From the NCBI GenBank assembly GCA_943735955.1, contig OX030955.1:773234-837233 (forward strand): 64,000 nucleotides of DNA. The letters are read 5' to 3'. Of this stretch, positions 1-10,283 are shown one piece after another. Origin of the DNA: Piscicola geometra. Its lineage: Eukaryota; Annelida; Clitellata; Hirudinida; Piscicolidae. Both the position numbers and the translations under genes were made by a program. Each line of letters starts with the position of its first letter. Within the stretch, counting starts at the first letter, position 1. The notes beneath the pieces were generated by a model that had not been told where the DNA came from, made no database searches, and saw nothing but the letters and a program-made list of their open reading frames with translations.

Positions 1-1311
1 CCATCCATCTCATTCCCATCCATCTCATTCCCATCTATCTCATTCCCATCTATCTCATTCCCATCTATCTCATTCCCATCTATCTCATTCCCATCCATCT
101 CATTCCCATCTATCTCATTCCCATCTATCTCATTCCCATCCATCTCATTCCCATCCATCTCATTCCCATCTATCTCATTCCCATCTATCTCATTCCCATC
201 CATCTCATTCCCATCTATCTCATTCCCATCTATCTCATTCTCATCCATCTCATTCCCATCCATCTCATTCCCATCTATCTCATTCCCATCTATCTCATTC
301 CCATCCATCTCATTCCCATCTATCTCATTCCCATCCATCTCATTCCCATCCATCTCATTCCCATCTATCTCATTCCCATCTATCTCATTCCCATCTATCT
401 CATTCCCATCTATCTCATTCCCATCCATCTCATTCCCATCTATCTCATTCCCATCTATCTCATTCCCATCTATCTCATTCCCATCCATCTCATTCCCATC
501 CATCTCATTCCCATCTATCTCATTCCCATCTATCTCATTCCCATCCATCTCATTCCCATCTATCTCATTCCCATCCATCTCATTCCCATCCATCTCATTC
601 CCATCCATCTCATTCCCATCTATCTCATTCCCATCTATCTCATTCCCATCCATCTCATTCCCATCCATCTCATTCCCATCTATCTCATTCCCATCTATCT
701 CATTCCCATCCATCTCATTCCCATCCATCTCATTCCCATCTATCTCATTCCCATCTATCTCATTCCCATCCATCTCATTCCCATCTATCTCATTCCCATC
801 TATCTCATTCCCATCCATCTCATTCCCATCCATCTCATTCCCATCTATCTCATTCCCATCTATCTCATTCCCATCTATCTCATTCCCATCTATCTCATTC
901 CCATCTATCTCATTCCCATCTATCTCATTCCCATCTATCTCATTCCCATCTATCTCATTCCCATCCATCTCATTCCCATCCATCTCATTCCCATCTATCT
1001 CATTCCCATCCATCTCATTCCCATCTATCTCATTCCCATCTATCTCATTCCCATCCATCTCATTCCCATCTATCTCATTCCCATCTATCTCATTCCCATC
1101 CATCTCATTCCCATCTATCTCATTCCCATCTATCTCATTCCCATCTATCTCATTCCCATCTATCTCATTCCCATCTATCTCATTCCCATCTATCTCATTC
1201 CCATCTATCTCATTCCCATCTATCTCATTCCCATCTATCTCATTCCCATCTATCTCATTCCCATCTATCTCATTCCCATCTATCTCATTCCCATCCATCT
1301 CATTCCAATCT
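1..1311. repeat. 15-bp minisatellite (CCATCYATCTCATTC)n
   Basis: About 87 head-to-tail copies of a 15-base unit that differ almost only by C or T at one position (CCATCCATCTCATTC or CCATCTATCTCATTC). The array runs off the left edge, so its full length is unknown. No coding capacity is inferred. Confidence 0.97.
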
Positions 1312-1940
1312 CAGTGTGCACTCATTCATGTTGCATGAAATATATAATCCTGTATGTTGTAACAAATTCATGATCACAATTAGGGTTCTTGTTTGCAGTG
1401 TATACTCCTATGTGTTGTATTAAAACATGTTACAACATTTTTGTAACAAATGCAAAATCTTTATGATGTTTAAGCTTAGGGCAATTTGTCCTATATTACT
1501 GTAGTAATGAAAATTTTTTAGTACGAATTTTTTTTAAAGAATTAAAATAATAACAAATATAAGGGTTTGTTTATTTTTTTTCTATGAAAAGTGTCTTTTT
1601 TAAATCAAGCTAAACAAATTAAATATTAAGTGAGTTGTAAGCTTGAATTCACTAGTTTAATGGGCGTTTTGAATTTATTGAAAATCTTTAATTCTTGAAC
1701 AACTAATTTAAAATGCGTGCTTGATCTATTTTTTTTCTGGTAATAAATGAATTTTTGTAGCTGAACTCTCTAGTTCCTAGCTTAGATCTGTTGCCATTAC
1801 TACTGTTTTTTCATTTTCCATATTTTTCTTTAATTTCAATTCAAACCATTCTTCTAACATTCCGTTCAACACGGCACATCTGGATCCTCCTCATACCTCC
1901 AAGCAGTGTATTTTTTCCACTTTTATTTTGCCTCTATGAC
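1312..1940. other. AT-rich intergenic DNA, nothing recognised
   Basis: No open frame with family signature, RNA gene or clear repeat is visible between the two minisatellites. Confidence 0.6.
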
Positions 1941-1950
1941 ACACCAATAA

Positions 1951-2115
1951 GTCCCCCATCAAGCCCCCATCAAGTCCCCATCAAGCCCCCATCAAGCCCC
2001 CATCAAGTCCCCATCAAGCCCCCATCAAGCCCCCATCAAGCCCCCATCAAGCCCCTATCAAGCCCCCATCAAGCCCCCATCAAGCCCCCATCAAGCCCCC
2101 ATCAAGCCCCCATCA
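1951..2115. repeat. 11-bp minisatellite (AAGCCCCCATC)n
   Basis: About 15 copies of an 11-base unit, occasionally reading AAGTCCCCATC. Because 11 is not a multiple of three, the open frame crossing it (SPHQAPIKPP-like peptide) cycles through all frames and is a by-product. Confidence 0.93.
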
Positions 2116-2179
2116 TGCCATCATCCATCTCAGATCCATTTTACACCCTCATCAATTACACCATCCTCGTGCTTTGTGC

Positions 2180-2290
2180 TACTGTAGTTTAGCCGCTCGA
2201 ACCTGACCTGAAGGTCGTAGCTTCGAATCCCGGTCGTTCCTCAACAACCCTGCCGCATTGTCTCATCGTAAAGCTTATGTCTCAGCTGTT
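2180..2290 (+). repeat. tRNA-derived SINE-like head
   Basis: An A-box match TAGTTTAGCCG (2185-2195) fits TRGYNNARNNG exactly. A B-box match GCTTCGAATCC (2220-2230) differs at one base from GGTTCGANNCC. The spacing of about 25 bases is a little short for a tRNA. No acceptor stem closes around the boxes, so this is read as a SINE head or tRNA relic, not a working tRNA. It is followed by an AT-only tract. Confidence 0.5.
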
Positions 2291-2412
2291 TGAAGGTGTA
2301 ATATTATATATATTATATAATATATTATATACTGTATTTTATTTTATATACTTTCTAGTATATACTATATTATAAACTATATAATATACTATATATTACT
2401 ATACTATAATAG
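2285..2412. repeat. AT dinucleotide-rich tract
   Basis: Almost pure A/T with TATATA and ATATTA motifs; a microsatellite-like low-complexity tract. Confidence 0.8.
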
Positions 2413-2489
2413 GCGTTATTCCAAGGCTAGCACTTTGTGCTTGGTGGCATTGTAGTTGTGGCTAAATGAAAGGCCGTAGTAGTTTAACT

Positions 2490-2630
2490 GTTGTGGTGGT
2501 TCTATTGGTGGGTATTGTAGTGGTTGTTGTAGTGGTAGGTATTGTAGTGGCTGTTGTAGTGGTAGGTGTTGTGGTGGTAGGTGTTGTGTTGTTATGGTTG
2601 CAGTTGTTGTAGCGGTAGTTGTTGTAGCGC
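2490..2630. repeat. imperfect G/T-rich repeat
   Basis: Repeated variants of GGTTGTTGTAGTGGTAGGTATTGTAGT. The minus-strand open frame across it (TTTATTTATITT-like) has no family features. Confidence 0.7.
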
Positions 2631-2699
2631 AGGGATTAGCGTCTGACACACGTGTGACAGCACGGCATGGTGGCATCAAAGCATATGTCAGTGTTGTCT

Positions 2700-3600
2700 C
2701 TCATACTCATCGCTAAAGATAGTTCCTAACAAGCGCTTCATTACATCATTGGTATTGTCTCTCTTCAAATTTTTCTTCTCAACACATGACTTTATTTCAT
2801 AGCTCTAAAAATTAATTTTCTAAATCGAGATTCACATAACTGTATTCAACTGAATTGTCTGCTTATTTATTTCTGGTTTGAGAGGATTTCAAATCTTCTC
2901 TTTTGTTAAGACTCGTCATTCAAAGCGACATTTTGATCATGAATAAATTTTGACATCTTTTCATTTGTTCGCTCCTAAACTCTGTATGACCCAGGATGGA
3001 TGAGATTAAAAGGGTCAAAGGTCAATGGTCAAAGAGTAAATAGAAATTATCCGCAAAAAATAATAGATTTAATTTTTTTAAAGAACGAAGATTAACTAGG
3101 TTCTGAAAAGTCTAAAGCCGATACCTGCGTAATTAGAAAGATTCAGTAAGATCTTAGGAGAGTTCAAACGCACCAAACTCCGTTACTTTGTAGTCTAGTA
3201 CAATGTTTTCATAACATTAATTGCTCTCGCCTTTTGAAGGGCTTCAAATGCAATTCATAAAGCTCTGAGACTTTGAGAATTTAATTGTTAAAGATTCAAA
3301 GATGATGATGAAATATATTTCATAAAGCTTTGAGAATTTAATTGTTAAAGATTCAAAGATGATGATGATGAAATGTATCATTTTTTCTCAATGCCATGTG
3401 ACCAATATTCAACTCCATTTGATTCTCTAGTTTTCGATGTTATCTAGCATGGGCGGCGATCCTGAGGGGGTCCTGGGGTCCACTTTTATTAGGATCCCCT
3501 CACTCTTTTAAAAATACACATTTCTCAACTCTCATTTTGATACGAGCCTAAACGTCAACCATGGGATAAAAAAAATGCTAATACAGTAATACATTGTGAG
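2700..3600. other. Intergenic, repeat fragments only
   Basis: Mostly featureless AT-rich DNA. A phrase ending in AAAGATTCAAAGATGATGATGAAAT occurs twice near 3290-3385. A degraded piece of the GGCGGCGATC transposon family lies near 3448-3500. Confidence 0.5.
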
Positions 3601-3609
3601 TATGTATGG

Positions 3610-3834
3610 TATTGCGAGTTTGAAGTTGAGGAGACACAAGAGAGAGAGATTTATTTACAAGATAGCTTCTTTAAATAGGGTACGCGAGACAAAGGATGTA
3701 TCCAGATAATATCCAGGGCTGTCTGGTGAGCCAAGTGCAAAGGTTCAAAGTGCGTTAGTCCCAGAAGTGCCAGTGCATGAGCGTGTGCGCATGTGCGTGC
3801 TTATATGTGGACCGCTGTATTGTAGGCCACTACA
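3610..3834 (-). repeat. 3' LTR of the degraded retrotransposon
   Basis: Shares several 12-20 base blocks with 9739-9882 but is longer (about 225 against 144 bases). On the minus strand it starts near TGTAGTGGCC, just after the purine tract. Confidence 0.75.
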
Positions 3835-3916
3835 ATACTCCCCTACCAGAGAGCACTGGCGAACGAAGAAGAAAAAATATTTTCAAGTTGTGAATTTTGT
3901 TGATGCAATAGTTGTT

Positions 3917-4389
3917 GTTGCAGTGGTGCATGTTGCAGTGGTGCATGTTGCAGTGGTGCATGTTGCAGTGGTGCATGTTAAAGTGGTGCATGTTGCAGTG
4001 GTGCATGTTGCAGGGGTGCATGTTGCAGTGGTGCATGTTGCAGTGGTGCATGTTGCAATGGTGCATGTTGCAGTGGTGCACGTTGCAATGGTGCATGTTG
4101 CAGTGGTGCTTGTTGCAGTGGTGCATGTTGCAGTGGTGCATGTTGCAGTGGTGCATGTTGCAGTGGTGCATGTTGCAGTGGTGCATGTTGCAGTGGTGCA
4201 TGTTGCAGTGGTGCATGTTGCAGTGGTGCATGTTGCAGTGGTGCATGTTGCAGTGGTGCATGTTGCAGTGGTGCATGTTGCAGTGGTGCATGTTGCAGTG
4301 GTGCATGTTGCAGTGGTGCATGTTGCAGTGGTGCATGTTGCAGTGGTGCATGTTGCAGTGGTGCATGTTGCAGTGGTGCATGTTGCAGT
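3917..4389. repeat. 15-bp minisatellite (TGTTGCAGTGGTGCA)n
   Basis: About 31 copies of a 15-base unit with scattered single-base variants. Since 15 is a multiple of three, all frames on both strands give perfect pentapeptide repeats (HVAVV, CMLQW, HHCNM, CTTAT, QHAPL). These are shadows of the DNA repeat, not genes. The array lies inside the LTR retrotransposon, next to its 3' LTR. Confidence 0.95.
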
Positions 4390-4630
4390 ATTTTGTTCAA
4401 CTCGAAGAAGCGAGTGATGATGCAAGAGAAAACGAAGAGACGACGAGAAGAAGTGGGTAGGGCTGAAAATGAGGATGAAGACTTGGTTAGCATGGTTGAT
4501 GGACGGTTGATAGACAAAGGGATGAGTCAAGTTGCGTAATCTGGCAAATTATTTGGCCATGCACCCTTCTGCCGGACCTTGTGTGGATTGGAGGTGGCTG
4601 TGGAGTATTCGGGACGTCCGATGAGCTGGT

Positions 4631-7600
4631 AGTCGTTGTTGTTGTTGGCGGATTGAGAGTGAGGTTGTAGTTGTTGTGGTGGATTGAGAGTGAGGTTGTA
4701 GTTGTTGGGGATGGATTGAGAGTGAGGTTGTAGTTGTTGTGGTGGATTGAGAGTGAGGTTGTAGTTGTTGTGGTGGATTGAGAGTGAGGTTGTTGTTGTT
4801 GTGGTGGATTGAGAGTGAGGTTGTTGTTGTTGTGGTGGATTGAGAGTGAGGTTGTTGTTGTTGTGGTGGATTGAGAGTGAGGTTGTTGTTGTTGTGGTGG
4901 ATTGAGAGTGAGGTTGTTGTTGTTGTGGTGGATTGAGAGTGAGGTTGTAGTTGTTGTGGTGGATTGAGAGTGAGGTTGTAGTTGTTGTGGTGGATTGAGA
5001 GTGAGGTTGTAGTTGTTGTGGTGGATTGAGAGTGAGGTTGTTGTTGTTGGTGGTGGATTGAGAGTGAGGTTGTTGTTGTTGTGGTGGATTGAGAGTGAGG
5101 TTGTTGTTGTTGTGGTGGATTGAGAGTGAGGTTGTTGTTGTTGGTGATGGATTGAGAGTGAGGTTGTTGTTGTTGTGGTGGATTGAAAGTGAGGTTGTTG
5201 TTGTTGTGGTGGATTGAAAGTGAGGTTGTTGTTGTTGTGGTGGATTGAGAGTGAGGTTGTTGTTGTTGGTGATGGATTGAGAGTGAGGTTGTTGTTGTTG
5301 TGATGGATTGAGAGTGAGGTTGTTGTTGTTGTGGTGGATTGAAAATGAGGTTGTTGTTGTTGTGGTGGATTGAGAGTGAGGTTGTTGTTGTTGTGGTGGA
5401 TTGAGAGTGAGGTTGTTGTTGTTGTGGTGGATTGAGAGTGAGGTTGTTGTTGTTGTGGTGGATTGAGAGTGAGGTTGTAGTTGTTGTGGTGGATTGAGAG
5501 TGAGGTTGTTGTTGTTGTGGTGGATTGAGAGTGAGGTTGTTGTTGTTGGTGGTGGCGGATTGAGAGTGAGGTTGTAGTTGTTGTGGTGGATTGAGAGTGA
5601 GGTTGTTGTTGTTGTTGGCGGATTGAGAGTGAGGTTGTAGTTGTTGTGGTGGATTGAGAGTGAGGTTGTTGTTGTTGTTGGCGGATTGAGAGTGAGGTTG
5701 TTGTTGTTGTGGTGGATTGAGAGTGAGGTTGTAGTTGTTGTGGTGGATTGAGAGTGAGGTTGTTGTTGTTGTTGGCGGATTGAGAGTGAGGTTGTTGTTG
5801 TGTGGTGGATTGAGAGTGAGGTTGTAGTTGTTGTGGTGGATTGAGAGTGAGGTTGTTGTTGTTGGTGGTGGATTGAGAGTGAGGTTGTAGTTGTTGGTGG
5901 TGGATTGAGAGTGAGGTTGTTGTTGTTATGATGGATTGAGAGTGAGGTTGTTGTTGTTGGTGATGGATTGAGAGTGAGGTTGTTGTTGTTGTGATGGATT
6001 GAGAGTGAGGTTGTTGTTGTTGTGGTGGATTGAGAGTGAGGTTGTTGTTGTTGTGGTGGATTGAAAGTGAGGTTGTTGTTGTTGTGGTGGATTGAGAGTG
6101 AGGTTGTTGTTGTTGTGGTGGATTGAGAGTGAGGTTGTTGTTGTTGTGGTGGATTGAGAGTGAGGTTGTTGTTGTTGTGATGGATTGAGAGTGAGGTTGT
6201 TGTTGTTGGTGGTGGATTGAGAGTGAGGTTGTAGTTGTTGTGGTGGATTGAGAGTGAGGTTGTTGTTGTTGTGGTGGATTGAGAGTGAGGTTGTAGTTGT
6301 TGTGGTGGATTGAGAGTGAGGTTGTTGTTGTTGTTGGCGGATTGAGAGTGAGGTTGTAGTTGTTGTGGTGGAATGAGAGTGAGGTTGTTGTTGTTGTTGG
6401 CGGATTGAGAGTGAGGTTGTTGTTGTTGTGGTGGATTGAGAGTGAGGTTGTAGTTGTTGGTGATGGATTGAGAGTGAGGTTGTAGTTGTTGTGGTGGATT
6501 GAGAGTGAGGTTGTTGTTGTTGTTGGCGGATTGAGAGTGAGGTTGTTGTTGTTGTGGTGGATTGAGAGTGAGGTTGTAGTTGTTGTGGTGGATTGAGAGT
6601 GAGGTTGTTGTTGTTGGTGGTGGATTGAGAGTGAGGTTGTAGTTGTTGGTGGTGGATTGAGAGTGAGGTTGTTGTTGTTGTGATGGATTGAGAGTGAGGT
6701 TGTTGTTGTTGGTGATGGATTGAGAGTGAGGTTGTTGTTGTTGTGATGGATTGAGAGTGAGGTTGTTGTTGTTGTGGTGGATTGAGAGTGAGGTTGTTGT
6801 TGTTGTGGTGGATTGAAAGTGAGGTTGTTGTTGTTGTGGTGGATTGAGAGTGAGGTTGTTGTTGTTGTGGTGGATTGAGAGTGAGGTTGTTGTTGTTGTG
6901 GTGGATTGAGAGTGAGGTTGTTGTTGTTGTGGTGGATTGAGAGTGAGGTTGTTGTTGTTGTGGTGGATTGAGAGTGAGGTTGTTGTTGTTGTGGTGGATT
7001 GAGAGTGAGGTTGTTGTTGTTGTGGTGGATTGAGAGTGAGGTTGTTGTTGTTGTGGTGGATTGAGAGTGAGGTTGTAGTTGTTGTGGTGGATTGAGAGTG
7101 AGGTTGTTGTTGTTGTGGTGGATTGAGAGTGAGGTTGTTGTTGTTGGTGGTGGCGGATTGAGAGTGAGGTTGTTGTTGTTGTGGTGGATTGAGAGTGAGG
7201 TTGTTGTTGTTGTTGGCGGATTGAAAGTGAGGTTGTAGTTGTTGGTGATGGATTGAGAGTGAGGTTTTTGTTGTTGTGATGGATTGAGAGTGAGGTTGTT
7301 GTTGTTGGTGGTGGATTGAGAGTGAGGTTGTAGTTGTTGGTGGTGGATTGAGAGTGAGGTTGTTGTTGTTGTGATGGATTGAGAGTGAGGTTGTTGTTGT
7401 TGGTGGTGGATTGAGAGTGAGGTTGTAGTTGTTGGTGGTGGATTGAGAGTGAGGTTGTTGTTGTTGTGATGGATTGAGAGTGAGGTTGTTGTTGTTGGTG
7501 GTGGATTGAGAGTGAGGTTGTAGTTGTTGGTGGTGGATTGAGAGTGAGGTTGTTGTTGTTGTGATGGATTGAGAGTGAGGTTGTTGTTGTTGTGATGGAT

Positions 7601-8018
7601 TGAGAGTGAGGTTGTTGTTGTTGGTGGTGGATTGAGAGTGAGGTTGTAGTTGTTGTTGGTGGATTGAGAGTGAGGTTGTTGTTGTTGGTGGTGGATTGAG
7701 AGTGAGGTTGTAGTTGTTGTGGTGGATTGAGAGTGAGGTTGTTGTTGTTGTGGTGGATTGAGAGTTAGGTTGTAGTTGTTGGTGGTGGATTGAGAGTGAG
7801 GTTGTAGTTGTTGGTGGTGGATTGAGAGTGAGGTTGTTGTTGTTGGTGGTGGATTGAGGGTGAGGTTGTTGTTGTTGGTGATGGATTGAGAGTGAGGTTG
7901 TTGTTGTTGGTGGTGGTGGATTGAGAGTGAGGTTGTTGTTGTTGTTGGCGGATTGAGAGTGAGGTTGTTGTTGTTGTTGGTGGATTGAGAGTGAGGTTGT
8001 TGTTGTTGTTGTTGTTGT
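4631..8018. repeat. 31-bp minisatellite, about 109 copies
   Basis: Unit: GGATTGAGAGTGAGG followed by TTGTTGTTGTTGTGGT, with 30-base variants (TTGGTGGT endings), GTAGTTG variants and a few longer ones. On the minus strand the unit has no stop codon in any frame and its length is 1 modulo 3. A 1211-codon open frame (4527-8162) therefore runs through it, cycling SLSIHHNNNN, LTLNPPQQQQ and PHSQSTTTTT. The gag–protease frame of the retrotransposon also runs into it. It occupies the place where pol should be. Confidence 0.95.
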
Positions 8019-9609
8019 GGTGGTCGATGTCATCTTTGTTGCTCCACTCACCAACAGTGAAGTTGTACATGAATGCTTTTGCATCTGAGAAGTCTGACGT
8101 ATTGGCAATAGAAAAGTCTGTAGAAGACTTGTTGTTTCCTGGTGCATTGATGGATGATGCATGCATCAATGCATTCTCAGTTGGGTGGTGATGATAATGA
8201 TGAGCAGATTGGCTGTTGAGGGTTGGGGCGGAAATGCTTGTTTTGTTGAATCTTGTCAGCTTGTCTGACACCACGGCTGTCTGCTTAGACTTAGGTAGCG
8301 CCTTCTTTTTCGTCTTTGACTTTACAACAGCTGGAGCCGACGACGTTGCCGCCACGACAAACGCCTGGTAATGATGATTCTGGGCGGAAATTCCCGCGCT
8401 TTTTGTTATCGCCTGCTTCAATTGGCTCTTCTTGACGACTTTTTCGCGTTGCGCCGCTTTAATTTTGATTTTCATGGTTCGACGTGACGTCACTTCCCGG
8501 AATCCTTCGTTCTTCTCGAAGAGGAATGATGGATCGTCGATGCTTGCCTCTGGAACGTTGTCCACCAGGCGTTGGCGAGACATGTTCACTCCCAGACTGA
8601 AATGAGACAGAAAATCCGCTCCAATGATGGGTTTCTTGACGTCGGCTACGCGAAAAACCCAGGGAAATTGCCTGCGTAAACCGAGGTTGACCGTCAGGGA
8701 TTTCTGTCCATACGTTTTGATGATGGAGTTGTTGACTGCATGAAGCGTGAACGATGATGGGGTGAGAGAATGATTGACTGGTGGAGGAATGACGCTTACT
8801 TCTGCACCAGTGTCGATTAGGAACTTGAAGTTGTTGAATGCATCTTTTATGAACAATAGGCGACTCATATTTTGTTGGCCGTGGACCGATGTCGCTCCTA
8901 CTGTCCGGCCCTGCCTTTTAAAATGAGCGAAAGTGCATGGTGGTGTGCATTTTCGTGCCTGTTTCCCAAACGTTTGATGGTACCAGCACATGCCTGACGT
9001 GGTGTTCGGGCTTCTGGAACGAGGTGAATTGTTTCGACTGTTTGAACGAATTCTTCCTCGTGGTTGATTTTGGTTAGCAGCTAAAGTGGCCATACTTGTG
9101 GTGATTTGTTGAAGCCATGTATGGATCTCTGGCATGGGTTGGGCTTGTGGAGTCGGCGTTGAGATTTGTGTGATGGCGGTTTGTTGAAGTTCCCACATCC
9201 TGTATGCTTGCATCGCCAGTTCTGCCAGTGGGATGTTCATTGACGCCGCCAGGATTGGTTTAATCTGAATGGGCATTTTGTCGAACCATAACTGCTTCAG
9301 AATGGCTTCGTCCATGCGATTGCTACCCAGCAGAGTCTTCATGTGGCGAAACAGCTGGGAAGGTTGTCTGCCATCTGGTTGCAGGTCACCGAACAACGCT
9401 CTCAGCATGCTTGCCTCAGACTGGCAGCACCTTTGCAGAATCGCCTCTTTCAGTGCTGCGTATGGCGAAGACCCTGGTACGTCCACCAGTAGGTCTTGTA
9501 CCTGCTCGGCGACATAGAATGGAATGTGTTCCACCACATACAAGTATTTTGTCAGTTCTGCTGACACTCTGCGTGTGTGGAAAATCGCCTCCACGTGGCA
9601 GAACCACAT
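7765..9609 (-). pseudogene. Retrotransposon gag–protease remnant
   Basis: A 614-codon minus-strand frame; the last ~80 codons are minisatellite. Order seen: a capsid-like region starting MWFCHVEAIFHTRRV (typical of gypsy-type gag); a Ser/Arg/Asn-rich stretch; a Cys/His cluster CWYHQTFGKQARKC…C; then an aspartic protease with the catalytic motif LIDTGAEVSVIP (near 8799-8830) and a downstream IIGADFL motif. These are the standard retropepsin signatures. After it comes a Lys-rich region and then the 31-bp array, with no reverse transcriptase. Upstream of the Met the reading frame shifts, so the natural gag start is not intact. In a living element this protein would package and process retrotransposon particles; here it is a relic. 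Confidence 0.85.
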
Positions 9610-9738
9610 CTTGGGTTTGTGGTGAAAAACGCCGGTAAGCTGAGTGAGCTTTGTGTTGGCTCTGCCCTCGTCTCCTCCTCTGACGTAACTTTGAGTTGTA
9701 TTAAATCGTTCATAACGTGCGTGTTTGGGGTCACCAAT

Positions 9739-9882
9739 TATTACGAGCTAAGAGTTCAGGAGACACGAGAGAGAGAGATTTATTTACAAAACAACGTTAA
9801 ATATATAGTACGTTAGCAAAGGGCATGCCCAGGACTAGCTGTCTGGTGAACACGTGTGCATGTGCGTATTTAGGCCACTACA
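9739..9882 (-). repeat. 5' LTR of the degraded retrotransposon
   Basis: Shorter partner of the LTR at 3610-3834. It is followed on the minus strand by TTGGTGACCCC and then gag. Confidence 0.72.
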
Positions 9883-9883
9883 G

Positions 9884-10052
9884 GGAGAATCGGTTAAGGG
9901 GTGAATCGGTTATGGGGTGAATCGGTTATGGGGTGAATCGGTTAAGGGGTGAATCGGTTAAGGGGTGAATCGGTTAAGGGGTGAATCGGTTAAGGGGTGA
10001 ATCGGTTAAGGGGTGAATCGGTTAAGGAATGAATCGGTTAAGGGGTGAATCG
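9884..10052. repeat. 16-bp minisatellite (GTGAATCGGTTAAGGG)n
   Basis: About ten copies of a 16-base unit directly abutting the outer end of the 5' LTR. Variants read GGTTATGG. Confidence 0.93.
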
Positions 10053-10283
10053 ACTGCATCCCAAAGATTTTCATCTAAGATTAATGACATCTTGAAAAGT
10101 TAGTCCGTTTTGTGATATTTTTTGCATCATCTTCACTCTTATTTTCATTATAATCTAATAATTAGATTAGTTAAACATGAGAAAAATTCAAGTATTAGTT
10201 ATAAATTTAAATCTCAGAAGTTGACAAAACAATAAAAAGTTCTGCTTCAAGACATCAGTTGCAACTGAAAGGAAGAGTTATGT

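Larger units (their letters stand above)
3610..9882 (-). mobile_element. Degraded LTR retrotransposon (Ty3/gypsy-type gag–protease)
   Basis: Read on the minus strand, an LTR (9739-9882) is followed by TTGGTGACCCC, a typical primer-site-adjacent sequence, then gag and protease coding remains (about 9610 down to 8030). The second LTR (3610-3834) is preceded by a purine tract GGTAGGGGAG. The LTRs share GGAGACAC[A/G]AGAGAGAGAG, ATTTATTTACAA, CTGTCTGGTGA and TAGGCCACTACA. Reverse transcriptase, RNase H and integrase are absent: their place is taken by a 31-bp and a 15-bp minisatellite. Family assignment rests on the gag/retropepsin layout and is an inference. The element is not autonomous. Confidence 0.8.

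Noticed and set aside
1..1311. CRISPR-like array
   Set aside because: Pure tandem repeat without unique spacers, in a eukaryotic genome; none of the arrays in the window has repeat–spacer structure.
3767..4530. Several ~180-216 codon frames with pentapeptide repeats
   Set aside because: A 15-bp DNA repeat is open in several frames on both strands; these are shadows.
4527..8162. 1211-codon open frame as a real Gln/Asn-rich protein gene
   Set aside because: It is entirely the 31-bp minisatellite, whose unit lacks minus-strand stops in all frames; all three frames are equally open. No conserved domain apart from the retrotransposon sequence upstream.
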